DNA from: Polaribacter haliotis
Lineage (GTDB): Bacteria; Bacteroidota; Bacteroidia; Flavobacteriales; Flavobacteriaceae
Assembly: GCF_014784055.1 (NCBI RefSeq)
Contig: NZ_CP061813.1
Location: forward strand, 1,622,001 to 1,686,000
Length of the DNA: 64,000 bases
Direction of reading: 5' to 3'
Positions within the stretch are counted from its first letter, which is position 1. Each line of letters opens with the position of its first letter. The translations under genes and the position numbers were made by a program. Positions 33,803 through 42,855 of this stretch are shown piece by piece. Below the pieces are notes generated by a model, which was not told where the DNA came from, did not search any database, and saw only the letters and a list, made by a program, of their open reading frames with translations.

Positions 33803-34429
33803 ATGAAAAACACAACTTATATAATTTTATTATTTGTACTTTCTTTAAATTTTACTGCTTGTAAATCAGAAAAGAAAAACAATAACGCAGAAGAAACAAC
33901 AACTTCAAAAAAAAGTACAGCAGCGTATTCTTTAGAAGAAGCTACAAACGAAGTTAATTTTACAGCTTATAAAACTTCAGAAAAAGTACCAGTTGGTGGG
34001 CAATTTAAAACTGTTAATATTACTTCTGGTGGCGAAGGAAATACTATAAAAGATGCTATAAATAATACAGAATTTTCAATTCCTGTAAGTAGCATTTTTA
34101 CAAAAGATTCTAGTAGAGACTATAAAATTAAAAAGTTCTTTTTTGGTGTTATGGATCAAACAAAACTATTATCTGGTAAATTAATGATCGAAAATGATTC
34201 GATTGGATATGCAAACATTAAAATGAACGGAGTTACTGAAAAAGTGCCATTTACTTATACAATTACAAACAAGACATTTGCAATGAAAGCAAATATGGAT
34301 GTTACCAATTGGAATGCTACAAAAGCACTTGCTTCTTTAAATAAAATTTGCGAAGCTTTGCATACTGGTTCAGACGGAATTTCTAAAACTTGGAGTGATG
34401 TTGCATTAAATATTACATCAAAATTTTAA
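33803..34429 (+). CDS. YceI-like domain lipoprotein
   Basis: A 208-aa protein with lipobox LNFTACKSE (Cys around residue 20), a Lys/Asn/Thr-rich linker and a YceI-type beta-barrel. EVNFTAYKTSEKVPVGGQF, IPVSSIFTKDSSRDYKI and GVTEKVPFTYTIT are the recognisable strands. YceI folds bind polyisoprenoid or amide lipids. It is the last gene of the run and is followed by a strong terminator. Confidence 0.8.
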   Translation: MKNTTYIILLFVLSLNFTACKSEKKNNNAEETTTSKKSTAAYSLEEATNEVNFTAYKTSEKVPVGGQFKTVNITSGGEGNTIKDAINNTEFSIPVSSIFTKDSSRDYKIKKFFFGVMDQTKLLSGKLMIENDSIGYANIKMNGVTEKVPFTYTITNKTFAMKANMDVTNWNATKALASLNKICEALHTGSDGISKTWSDVALNITSKF

Positions 34430-34466
34430 ACTTTTTATTTTTTTATTAAAAAAAAAAACTATATTT

Positions 34467-34499
34467 GGCTGTTGACAATTTTGTTAATAGCCTTTTTTT
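34467..34499 (+). terminator. Intrinsic terminator after the YceI gene
   Basis: GGCTGTTGAC (34467-34476) pairs with GTTAATAGCC (34483-34492), including two G-U pairs, around a 6-nt loop, followed by seven T. Confidence 0.8.
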
Positions 34500-34530
34500 G
34501 GCTTTAATAATTCGTCAATAAAACTTTTTA

Positions 34531-34539
34531 ACCCCTAAT
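34531..34539 (+). promoter_or_regulatory. ACCCCTAAT leader motif, copies near the T9SS cargo start
   Basis: ACCCCTAAT ends 2 bp before the ATG at 34542, where a ribosome-binding site would lie. A second copy at 34557-34565 lies inside the first codons of the gene. Further copies precede the next two genes (38285, 38492, 38510). No copies were noticed elsewhere in the window. Confidence 0.55.
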
Positions 34540-34541
34540 TA

Positions 34542-37500
34542 ATGACTAAAAAAATTACCCCTAATTTTTTAAGACATGTCTTTGTCTTAATAATTTTTTC
34601 GAAATCATTTGTATTCTTTTCGCAAAACAATGTTAATCTTAATGTAAACTGGCCTAGTTATTCTGGTGAGAATAAGATGGAAATTCTTAATTCTTCAAAT
34701 ACAGTTGTTTTATCCATAGATCATAATTATGGAAATGGATCAGACTCCACTTTCTTAAATCAAACCTCTAGCTCAGTTAACCTTCCAAAAGGCGATTATA
34801 TAATAAGAGTTTACGATACTTATGGAGATAGTTGGAATGGAACTGGTGCTTATGGAAAAGTATTTGTAAACGGAACTGAAATATTTAATTTTAATGGAAT
34901 TTTCCCAAATGTTACAAATCCAAGAACAACCAACTTAGAATATGATTTTTCGATAACAATTGGTTTAGACGACGCTTCTTTTAATTATTCTAAAAGTAGT
35001 TATTGTGGCGCAGATTCAAATCCAACACCAACAATTACTGGAGAAACAGGTGGAACATTTTCTTCAACTGCTGGCCTAAGTTTAAATAGTAGCACAGGAC
35101 AAATAAATATTAGCAGCTCTACAATTGGAAATTATGTGGTTACTTATACAACTACAAATCCAGACCAAAATACTGCAACTCGAAACATAACTATTACTAG
35201 TTCTGATGTTGCAACTTTTTCTTACCCTACTTCTAAAGTTAATAAAAACGATGTAGATTTATTGCCTGCCAAAACAGGACAAAGTGGAACTTACAGTTCA
35301 ACTTCTGGTTTAGATTTAAATACTACTACAGGAGTTATAGATGTTTCAGATTCGACTGTAGGAACGTATACAGTTACTTACACAACTAATGGTAGTTGTC
35401 CAATAACAATAACAGATTCTGTAACAATTATAAACGATGCTTTTCCAGGAGTTTCACAATATCAAAATAGTAGTAAAAAATACATAGAATATATTCCTGG
35501 AACAATGCCAGTAATTATTTCTGCACCTCATGGAGGAAGATTAGAACCAAGTGAACTTAGCACAAGAAGCTGTGGAACAAACGAAATGGACGATAATACA
35601 GACGTTTTAATTAAAGAAATTCAGAAAAAATGTTTCGACCAATTTGGAATGTATCCTTACATAATTATAAACAATTTACATCGTAAAAAATTAGATCCAA
35701 ATAGAAATGAAAGTGTAGCAACTTGTAATAACTCCACAACAAAAACGTATTATGATGCTTTTCATAATTTTATAGATCAAGCTAGTGCAGATATTAATGC
35801 TAAATTCGGTAAAGGTCTATATATAGATTTACATGGACAAAGTCATTCTATTCCAAGAATTGAAGCTGGTTATAATTTACCAAGTAGTTCTTTTGATGAA
35901 GATTTAAACAATACTGCTACAAATACTACAGAATTAGCAAGAGTAACTATAAAAAATCTAATTGAAAATAATATTAGCAACTCTTCTTTTGAAGATTTAA
36001 TTAGAGGAGTAAATAGTTTTGGAGGAATTATGCAAATTACTGGTGGACAAAGATATGCAGATTTAGGTCACGCTGGTTGTTCGAGAACAGAAGGTTATAG
36101 AATTGTACCAAGTAATGTTGGTGATGGTAATCAAGGAAATTGTGACGATACAAATCCTGGCTCTAATTCTTATTTTGCAGGAGATTTTTATAATAATATT
36201 AGACATGGTTCTGGAAATACGTCTACAAATAATACTGTTGTACAAGGTGGAGGAACTGTAAAAGGTGGTGGAGGAACCATTGATGGTATTATGACAGAAG
36301 TAAATAGAAGAGTTCGAGATTTGGGAAATGTTTATTCTTCTATCTATGGTGTTTCTGATGGAAGGAGTGCAACAATCCCATATTTTTCTAGAGATTATGC
36401 AAAAGTAATCGAAAAATTTATAGACATTCATTACAACGACTTTTCTAAATTTACTTTTACTGAAAGTTCTTATTCCATAAATGGTTTAGACCCAACTCCA
36501 ACAATAAACGGAATTACTGGAGGAAGTTTTTCAAGCACATCTGGTTTGGTTATAAATAATTCTACTGGAAAAATAGATGTTTCTGCATCTACACAAGGTA
36601 CTTATGTAGTTACTTATCAAGCTCCAAATATTGGAAGTCATTATAAAAAAGAAACTACAATTACCGTAAACAATGCTCCTGTTACCAACGAATTTACAGC
36701 CAATTCTGGTAATTGGTCTTTACCAACAAACTGGAGTTTAAATAGAGAACCAATTGCATCAGATAATGTGTTAATTCCAATAGGAAAAACCGCTTTCTTA
36801 GATAAAAATCAAGAAACGATTGGTAATTTAATTGTTGAAGGAACATTTATAATTAATAGCAATAGATCTTTAACTATAAATGGAAATAGTAATAATACTG
36901 GAACTTTTACCATAAACTCTGGTGGTTCTATCATAACAAACGGAACATCTACTGGAAACTTAACTTATAAAAGACATTTAGATGGTAATAAATGGTATTT
37001 AATTGGTGCTCCAGTTTCGCAACAATCAATTGCTAACTTTGTTTTGAATCACTCTAATTTAGCAAGAGGAACTGGTACTGGAGTCAACCAGAATATTGCA
37101 TTGGCCACTTTCGACAACACAAAAACTTCTAAAAAATGGAATTACTATAAAGATGGAGCTGTTGATGGTGTTGATGGAGATGACACTACAGATATGATGA
37201 CATCTGGAAAAGGATATACAACCCGACTAACATCTGCTGGAGATCTTTCTTTTACAGGAACTTTAAATACTGGAAATGTAAATTCTTCGGTTATAAACTC
37301 TGCTTCCAATTCTTTTAATTTAATTTCGAATCCTTATGCTTCTTATGTAAATATTGGAAATTTGCTACCTAATAATAGTGGTGTAGGAAAACCTCTAAAA
37401 ACGCAAACTGTTTGGGTTTGGGATCAAACCGAAAATGCTGGTGCAGGAGATTATATTCCTAAAGTATCTGCTCAAAATTTTAAAATTGCTCCAGGTCAAG

Positions 37501-38285
37501 GATTTTTTATTGAGGTGGAAAATACAAATGATGTTGTTTTTACAACTTCGATGTTAAGTCATCAAAATACAGATACATTCTCTAAGACTAATAATGATAG
37601 ACCAGAAATAAAATTATTAGTTACAGATGGAACAAGTGAAAAATATACCGAAATCTATTACATAAAAGGAACTACAACTGGTTTTGACGATGGTTATGAT
37701 GGAGAAATATTTGGAGGAATAGCAAATAGTTTCCAAATCTATTCCAATTTAGTTACAAATAATATTGGCCAAAAATTAGGAATACAATCGTTACCAAATG
37801 GAAATTATGAAGATATGGTTATTCCTATAGGTTTAAACGCCTCTATTGGAGACAAAGTTACATTTACACCACAAAGTCTTAACATTCCAGAGAGTATCTA
37901 CGTTTTCCTAGAAGACAAAGAAAATAATACAACCATTAAGTTTGATGCCTCTACCACTTCATATACAACAACGCTTACAGCTAAATCTATAGGAGTTGGG
38001 AATTTTTATTTACATACGAGATCAAATGCATTATCAACAGAAACAACAATTTTAGACAAAGTAAATATCTTTAAAAAAGACAATCGAACAATTTCTATAA
38101 ATGGTTTAGTAGATTCTAAAATCTCATTTATATTATATTCTATAGAAGGTAAAAAAATAATGTCTGAGGTATTTTCTTCAAACGGAAACTCAGAAATAAC
38201 AATTCCTACATTATCCTCAGGAATTTATTTAATAAAATTAAAAAATGCATCCAAAGAAATTTACAAGAAAATTATTTTAGAATAA
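34542..38285 (+). CDS. Large T9SS-secreted protein with N-formylglutamate amidohydrolase-like domain
   Basis: The 1247-aa product has a signal peptide (to about residue 28), an N-terminal beta domain with VYDTYGDSWNG, two Ig/PKD-like repeats (about 145-300; GGTFSSTAGLSLNSSTG and SGTYSSTSGLDLNTTTG), a catalytic-like domain (about 320-630) with SAPHGG, NLHRKKLDPNRNE and IDLHGQSHS typical of N-formylglutamate amidohydrolases, a third Ig-like repeat, a long beta-rich region and a type-A type IX sorting domain at the end (about 1170-1247; FILYSIEGKKI ... SGIYLIKL). It is expected outside or on the cell surface. Substrate unknown. Confidence 0.82.
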   Translation: MTKKITPNFLRHVFVLIIFSKSFVFFSQNNVNLNVNWPSYSGENKMEILNSSNTVVLSIDHNYGNGSDSTFLNQTSSSVNLPKGDYIIRVYDTYGDSWNGTGAYGKVFVNGTEIFNFNGIFPNVTNPRTTNLEYDFSITIGLDDASFNYSKSSYCGADSNPTPTITGETGGTFSSTAGLSLNSSTGQINISSSTIGNYVVTYTTTNPDQNTATRNITITSSDVATFSYPTSKVNKNDVDLLPAKTGQSGTYSSTSGLDLNTTTGVIDVSDSTVGTYTVTYTTNGSCPITITDSVTIINDAFPGVSQYQNSSKKYIEYIPGTMPVIISAPHGGRLEPSELSTRSCGTNEMDDNTDVLIKEIQKKCFDQFGMYPYIIINNLHRKKLDPNRNESVATCNNSTTKTYYDAFHNFIDQASADINAKFGKGLYIDLHGQSHSIPRIEAGYNLPSSSFDEDLNNTATNTTELARVTIKNLIENNISNSSFEDLIRGVNSFGGIMQITGGQRYADLGHAGCSRTEGYRIVPSNVGDGNQGNCDDTNPGSNSYFAGDFYNNIRHGSGNTSTNNTVVQGGGTVKGGGGTIDGIMTEVNRRVRDLGNVYSSIYGVSDGRSATIPYFSRDYAKVIEKFIDIHYNDFSKFTFTESSYSINGLDPTPTINGITGGSFSSTSGLVINNSTGKIDVSASTQGTYVVTYQAPNIGSHYKKETTITVNNAPVTNEFTANSGNWSLPTNWSLNREPIASDNVLIPIGKTAFLDKNQETIGNLIVEGTFIINSNRSLTINGNSNNTGTFTINSGGSIITNGTSTGNLTYKRHLDGNKWYLIGAPVSQQSIANFVLNHSNLARGTGTGVNQNIALATFDNTKTSKKWNYYKDGAVDGVDGDDTTDMMTSGKGYTTRLTSAGDLSFTGTLNTGNVNSSVINSASNSFNLISNPYASYVNIGNLLPNNSGVGKPLKTQTVWVWDQTENAGAGDYIPKVSAQNFKIAPGQGFFIEVENTNDVVFTTSMLSHQNTDTFSKTNNDRPEIKLLVTDGTSEKYTEIYYIKGTTTGFDDGYDGEIFGGIANSFQIYSNLVTNNIGQKLGIQSLPNGNYEDMVIPIGLNASIGDKVTFTPQSLNIPESIYVFLEDKENNTTIKFDASTTSYTTTLTAKSIGVGNFYLHTRSNALSTETTILDKVNIFKKDNRTISINGLVDSKISFILYSIEGKKIMSEVFSSNGNSEITIPTLSSGIYLIKLKNASKEIYKKIILE

Positions 38286-38293
38286 CCCCTAAT
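38285..38293 (+). promoter_or_regulatory. ACCCCTAAT leader motif before the 54-aa peptide gene
   Basis: The nonamer starts on the last base of the preceding stop codon and ends 8 bp before the ATG at 38302. Confidence 0.5.
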
Positions 38294-38301
38294 AACAAAA
38301 T

Positions 38302-38466
38302 ATGAAATCTATAAATAAAACTGACAATATCAATAGAAAACAAGCTCTTAAAAAAATTGGAAATTATGGTAAGTATGCAGCATTAACAGCATTAGGTACT
38401 TATTTAATTTTAAACCCCCAAAAAGCACAAGCATCTTCGCCAGAAGCGCCAGGAGTTGGTTTTTAA
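38302..38466 (+). CDS. Small exported peptide, 54 aa
   Basis: A short frame from ATG 38302 to TAA 38466. The product has a basic stretch NRKQALKKIGNYGKYA, a hydrophobic segment (AALTALGTYLILNPQ), an Ala-rich possible cleavage site KAQASS and a short Pro/Gly tail SPEAPGVGF. The layout resembles a signal peptide with almost no mature part, similar to small Tat-like peptides beside surface-protein genes in Bacteroidetes. The upstream ACCCCTAAT motif and operon position support expression. Function unknown. Confidence 0.6.
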   Translation: MKSINKTDNINRKQALKKIGNYGKYAALTALGTYLILNPQKAQASSPEAPGVGF

Positions 38467-38491
38467 TTTCCATTGTAATACGAAAATAAGT

Positions 38492-38518
38492 ACCCCTAAT
38501 ATATTTTTAACCCCTAAT
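38492..38518 (+). promoter_or_regulatory. Double ACCCCTAAT leader motif
   Basis: Two copies (38492-38500 and 38510-38518), 18 bp apart start to start, precede the gene at 38527; the second ends 8 bp before its ATG. Confidence 0.5.
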
Positions 38519-38526
38519 TAAACACA

Positions 38527-39003
38527 ATGAAAACAATTAAAAAACAAGTAACAATTGCATGTATTATTCTATTTAGTATTTCTATAAACGCACAAGATAG
38601 CTTAATGCTTCTTGGGTCTTTTTCAGCGAATATTAAATTAACAACTAACGAAGTAGAATATCAACAAAGACCAATAATACATAACCAAACTTTTACATAC
38701 AACTTTAAAGGTGGAGAAGTTTTGGTTGAGTTTAAAGACAACCAACATATAGAATATTATAATAATAAAAAGCATTCTATAAAATCCACTATTGTTTGGA
38801 TTAGCAAAAATGAATGTATTATTACTTTAAAGGAAATTAACCTACCTAACTTCCCTTTTAAAAAAGGAAACAGTTTAAAAATGGTTATTACAGAAGTAAG
38901 AGGAAATAATGTTTATTACAAATCTACGCTCGGTGGAAGAACTTGGAAAGGAAAAATGAAAGAAGTTGAAACTACAAATAATGACTATTTCGCATCAAAT
39001 TAA
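38527..39003 (+). CDS. Small secreted protein of unknown function
   Basis: The 158-aa product has a clear signal peptide ending INAQ (about residue 22). The mature part is beta-rich with TFTYNFKGGEVLVEF, IVWISKNECIITLKEI and YYKSTLGGRTWKGKM, somewhat like a lipocalin-type barrel. No family recognised. It shares the leader motif of the two upstream genes and is followed by a terminator, so it probably completes the secretion locus. Confidence 0.6.
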   Translation: MKTIKKQVTIACIILFSISINAQDSLMLLGSFSANIKLTTNEVEYQQRPIIHNQTFTYNFKGGEVLVEFKDNQHIEYYNNKKHSIKSTIVWISKNECIITLKEINLPNFPFKKGNSLKMVITEVRGNNVYYKSTLGGRTWKGKMKEVETTNNDYFASN

Positions 39004-39060
39004 ATTCTGACAATTTTAAAGTTAAAAAATCCCCAGATGCTTTAAAATAAAAGAATATTA

Positions 39061-39088
39061 AAAGACGAACATTTTGTTCGTCTTTTTT
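39061..39088. terminator. Bidirectional intrinsic terminator
   Basis: AAAGACGAACA (39061-39071) and TGTTCGTCTTT (39075-39085) form an 11-bp perfect stem with a 3-nt loop, with A and T runs outside. It lies between convergent genes. Confidence 0.88.
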
Positions 39089-39091
39089 ACT

Positions 39092-39967
39092 TTATAAAGT
39101 ATCTAAAGCTTTTTTAAGCGTGCCAAATATAAAAACAAAATCTTCCTTAATTATTTTTTTTGATGATAATCTACTTCCTTCTAGAAGAATTACAGCCAAT
39201 TCTCCAAAAATTAATTTTAATAAAAAACCAGGAACTGCGATTGGTAAATAAGGTCTACTTATAGCTTTTGCTAAAGTTTTAGAAAAACTTTTACTTGTAT
39301 GAAATTCTGGAGCAACAGCGTTAAAAACCCCAACAAATTCTTCTTCAACAGCTTTTACATATAAATTACATAAATCGTATATATGAATCCAAGGCATATA
39401 TTGCTTTCCTGAACCTAGTGGAGTAATAATTGGCGTTTTCATCTTTTCTAAAGCACCTCCATTTTCTGACAGTACAACTCCAGTTCTTAAAATTGTAACT
39501 GAAATATTTATTTTTTTAAATTGATTAGCAGCATCTTCCCATTTTTGGCATACTTCACCTAAAAAATCATCTCCAACAGCATCTGTTTCTTCAAAAATTT
39601 TAGTGGTAGTTTTGGCTCCATAATAATTGCTTCCAGATGCAGAGATAAAACCTTTTAAAGGAATTTCTAATTCTTTAACCTTCTTAAAAACTAGGTTTGC
39701 TGTATCTACTCTACTATCTATAATTATTTTTTTTCTTTCGTCTGTCCAACGTTTATCAGCAATTCCTGCTCCAGCTAAGTGAATTATATAATCAATATTT
39801 TCTAACGCTTTCTCATCAATATAATTCTTAGAAATATCCCATTTGAACTCATTTCTATTTTCTGGACTTCGACTTAAAATTCGAACAGTATGTTTTTTCT
39901 CCTTTAGTAATTTTGTAAGGTTCGAACCGACTAAACCAGTACCTCCTGTAATTAAAATATTTGCCAT
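39092..39967 (-). CDS. TIGR01777-family NAD(P)-binding oxidoreductase/epimerase
   Basis: A 291-aa short-chain epimerase-like protein of the YfcH/SulA-homologue family. It has the Rossmann motif ITGGTGLVGSNL (residues 5-16), a central SASGSNYYG with the Tyr of the active site, and a C-terminal DUF1731-type segment (LEGSRLSSKKI). Cell role is not established. It stands alone between convergent and divergent neighbours. Confidence 0.85.
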   Translation of the reverse strand: MANILITGGTGLVGSNLTKLLKEKKHTVRILSRSPENRNEFKWDISKNYIDEKALENIDYIIHLAGAGIADKRWTDERKKIIIDSRVDTANLVFKKVKELEIPLKGFISASGSNYYGAKTTTKIFEETDAVGDDFLGEVCQKWEDAANQFKKINISVTILRTGVVLSENGGALEKMKTPIITPLGSGKQYMPWIHIYDLCNLYVKAVEEEFVGVFNAVAPEFHTSKSFSKTLAKAISRPYLPIAVPGFLLKLIFGELAVILLEGSRLSSKKIIKEDFVFIFGTLKKALDTL

Positions 39968-40088
39968 AAGTAAATATAGCTAAAATTTTGTTTAATGTTT
40001 CTTGTTTTTAATAAAACAAATCTATCGATTCATTTAATAAACTAATGTTAATCATTTTTTATACATTTAATAAAGCCGTATTTTTATA

Positions 40089-41216
40089 GTGATGAAAAAT
40101 AAAGAAAACAGAAAAGGATTTGTCTTTAAAACATACGAAGCAGAGAACCAATCTCCGTTTGAAATGCTTTTTGAAATTTTTAAAGAACTCATAACACATA
40201 CTTCTGGCGATTTTGATGAAGCCATAGATTGGTTGCGTTCTTTGGATAAAGAATATAAATTAACAGACGAAAATTATACCATTGACGATTTTATTGAAGA
40301 CTTAAAAAAGAAAGGCTACATAAAAGAAGAAATTAATGGTGATGGAACAGGAGGAACAAAAATTACTCCGAAAACTGAACGTGCGATTAGACAACAAGCC
40401 TTAAACCATATTTTTGGAAAAATAAAAAGAAGTGGTGCAGGAAATCATAAAAGTAAGTCTCCAGGAATTGGAGATGAACATACTGGCGATTTTAGAAATT
40501 ATCAATTTGGTGATGCTTTAGATAAAGTATCCATCACAGAAAGTATTAGAAATGCTCAAATAAATAACGGAATAGACAACTTTCACCTAACAGAAAACGA
40601 TTTGGTGGTTGAAGAAACGCTTCACAAAAGCCAAATGAGTACTGTGTTAATGATTGATATTAGTCATTCAATGATTCTTTATGGAGAAGATAGAATAACG
40701 CCTGCCAAAAAAGTAGCGATGGCTTTGGCAGAATTAATTACAACTCGTTATCCAAAAGACACGTTAGATATTATTGTTTTTGGAAACGATGCTTGGTCTA
40801 TAAAAATTAAAGATTTACCTTATTTACAAGTTGGACCTTATCACACAAATACTGTTGCTGGTTTAAATTTAGCGATGGATTTATTGCGAAGAAAACGAAA
40901 TACCAACAAACAAATTTTTATGATTACAGATGGAAAACCAAGTTGTTTACGTTTGCCTGATGGACAATATTATAAAAACAGTAATGGTTTGGATACGCAT
41001 ATTGTAAACAAATGTTATGCAATGGCACAACAAGCCAGAAAATTACACATTCCAATTACCACTTTTATGATTGCTCAAGACCCATATTTAATGCAATTTG
41101 TAAGAGCATTTACGCAAGCTAATCAAGGGAAAGCATTTTATACAGGCTTAAAAGGTTTGGGAGAAATGATTTTTGAAGATTATGAAACGAATCGAAAAAA
41201 GAGAATTAAAGGATAA
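40089..41216 (+). CDS. VWA-domain protein partner of the AAA ATPase
   Basis: The 375-aa soluble protein has a helical N-terminal region (about 1-180) and a von Willebrand A domain with the metal-ion-dependent adhesion motif DISHS (190-194), plus a conserved ITDGKPS. Together with the downstream AAA protein it forms a MoxR/ChlI-ChlD-like pair thought to act as a chaperone or in metal insertion. The first base of the downstream REP pair follows its stop by 5 bp. Confidence 0.82.
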   Translation: MMKNKENRKGFVFKTYEAENQSPFEMLFEIFKELITHTSGDFDEAIDWLRSLDKEYKLTDENYTIDDFIEDLKKKGYIKEEINGDGTGGTKITPKTERAIRQQALNHIFGKIKRSGAGNHKSKSPGIGDEHTGDFRNYQFGDALDKVSITESIRNAQINNGIDNFHLTENDLVVEETLHKSQMSTVLMIDISHSMILYGEDRITPAKKVAMALAELITTRYPKDTLDIIVFGNDAWSIKIKDLPYLQVGPYHTNTVAGLNLAMDLLRRKRNTNKQIFMITDGKPSCLRLPDGQYYKNSNGLDTHIVNKCYAMAQQARKLHIPITTFMIAQDPYLMQFVRAFTQANQGKAFYTGLKGLGEMIFEDYETNRKKRIKG

Positions 41217-41221
41217 TAAAT

Positions 41222-41350
41222 AGCCCATCTAAATCTTCCCAAAGGGAAGACTTTTAGCAAGTTTGAGGGAAAAAAGAAAATTATAAATAACACACACACA
41301 GATAAACACAACAGTATTTCCTTTCCTTCGGAAAGGATTAAGGATAGGCT
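41222..41350. repeat. Inverted REP pair between the VWA and AAA genes
   Basis: The left REP (41222-41250) reads AGCCCATCTAAATCTTCCC then AAAGGGAAGA; the right REP (41319-41350) is an inverted relative (TCCTTTCCTTCGGAAAGGA then TTAAGGATAGGCT). The palindromes have 7-bp stems. The 68 bp between include an AC-dinucleotide run (41290-41300). The same head-to-head arrangement occurs at 63121-63250. The element ends one base before the ATG region of the AAA gene. Confidence 0.75.
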
Positions 41351-41351
41351 T

Positions 41352-42818
41352 ATGAATTTAGAAAATATAAAAACATTAGGAGAATTAAAAAAATTAGGAT
41401 ATAAATCAAAATCCATTAAAGACGAATTACGAGAAAACCTCATTAGTAAAATAATGAATAAAGAAACTGTCTTTAAAGGAGTTCATGGTTATGAAAATAC
41501 CGTAATTCCTGAATTAGAACGTGCAATATTAAGCAAACATAATATTAATTTATTAGGTTTAAGAGGACAAGCTAAAACACGTTTGGCAAGATTGATGGTC
41601 GATTTATTGGATGAATTTATTCCTGTTGTGGAAGGTTCAGAAATTAATGACGATCCACTGAATCCCATTTCGAGATTTGCGATTGAAACTATTAAAGAAA
41701 AAGGAGATGAAACGCCTATTTTTTGGTTACACAGAAACGAACGTTTTGCAGAAAAATTAGCAACACCAGATGTTACTGTTGCAGATATTATTGGTGATGT
41801 AGATCCTATAAAAGCGGCAAACTTAAAATTAAGTTATGCTGATGATCGAGTGATACATTATGGAATGATTCCAAGAGCAAACAGATGTATTTTTGTAATT
41901 AATGAATTACCAGATTTACAAGCTAGAATTCAAGTGGCACTTTTTAATATTTTACAAGAAGGCGATATTCAAATTAGAGGTTTTAAATTACGTTTGCCAT
42001 TAGATATGCAATTTGTATTTACAGCAAATCCTGAAGATTACACCAATAGAGGAAGCATTGTAACTCCACTAAAAGATAGAATTGGTTCGCAGATTTTAAC
42101 TCATTATCCTGAAAACATAGAAGTAGCAAAAGTAATTACACAGCAAGAAGCGAATAAAGCAAGTTCACAAAAAGAATTTATAGAAGTGCCTGAATTGGCA
42201 AAAGACTTATTAGAACAAATTGTTTTTGAAGCAAGAGAAAGCGAATATATAGATGCTAAAAGTGGCGTAAGTGCACGTTTGAGTATTTCTGCTTTTGAAA
42301 ACCTTTTAAGTACTGCAGAAAGACGCGCACTAATTTCTGGTGATGAACAAACGATGATTCGTTTAAGCGATTTCGATGGAATTATTCCTGCAATTACTGG
42401 TAAAGTGGAATTGGTTTATGAGGGAGAACAAGAAGGAGCACATGTTGTTGCAGAAAAATTAATTCGAAATGCAATTAAAACATTATTTCCTGCTTATTTT
42501 CCTGAAATTAAAAAATTAGAAAAACAAGATGCAGAAACACCTTATGATAACATTGTTTCTTGGTTTTTTAATGCTGAAGAAGATTTTGAATTGTTAGATG
42601 AATATACAGAACAACAATATAAAAATGAGTTAGATAAAATAAAACCTTTAGAAGATTTTATAAAAGAACAGCAACCAAATATGAATGAGGCTGACACTTA
42701 TTTTATGAAAGAATTTGTCCTTTGGGCTTTGGTTGAATTTAAAAAATTAAGCAAACACAGATTTACAGAAGGTACACAGTTTAAAGATCCTTATGGAAGT
42801 TTTATAAGTGGATTATAG
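41352..42818 (+). CDS. MoxR/magnesium-chelatase-like AAA ATPase
   Basis: The 488-aa protein has Walker A-like GLRGQAKT (residues 69-76), in which the glycine before the lysine is alanine, Walker B FVINELPDLQ, and sensor FTANPEDYTNRG. A C-terminal helical region of about 150 residues follows. It belongs to the ChlI/MoxR branch that works with the VWA protein upstream. Target unknown. The start ATG lies directly after the REP pair and has no visible ribosome-binding site. Confidence 0.82.
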   Translation: MNLENIKTLGELKKLGYKSKSIKDELRENLISKIMNKETVFKGVHGYENTVIPELERAILSKHNINLLGLRGQAKTRLARLMVDLLDEFIPVVEGSEINDDPLNPISRFAIETIKEKGDETPIFWLHRNERFAEKLATPDVTVADIIGDVDPIKAANLKLSYADDRVIHYGMIPRANRCIFVINELPDLQARIQVALFNILQEGDIQIRGFKLRLPLDMQFVFTANPEDYTNRGSIVTPLKDRIGSQILTHYPENIEVAKVITQQEANKASSQKEFIEVPELAKDLLEQIVFEARESEYIDAKSGVSARLSISAFENLLSTAERRALISGDEQTMIRLSDFDGIIPAITGKVELVYEGEQEGAHVVAEKLIRNAIKTLFPAYFPEIKKLEKQDAETPYDNIVSWFFNAEEDFELLDEYTEQQYKNELDKIKPLEDFIKEQQPNMNEADTYFMKEFVLWALVEFKKLSKHRFTEGTQFKDPYGSFISGL

Positions 42819-42823
42819 AAATT

Positions 42824-42853
42824 AAAAAGAAGCGAGAAATCGCTTCTTTTTTG
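42824..42853. terminator. Bidirectional intrinsic terminator
   Basis: AAAAAGAAGCGA (42824-42835), loop GAAA, TCGCTTCTTTTT (42840-42851): a 12-bp perfect stem between convergent genes. Confidence 0.9.
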
Positions 42854-42855
42854 TT

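Noticed and set aside
41290..41300. AC dinucleotide run as a phase-variable tract
   Set aside because: It is only about five units, lies between two REPs and is not placed to affect a reading frame.
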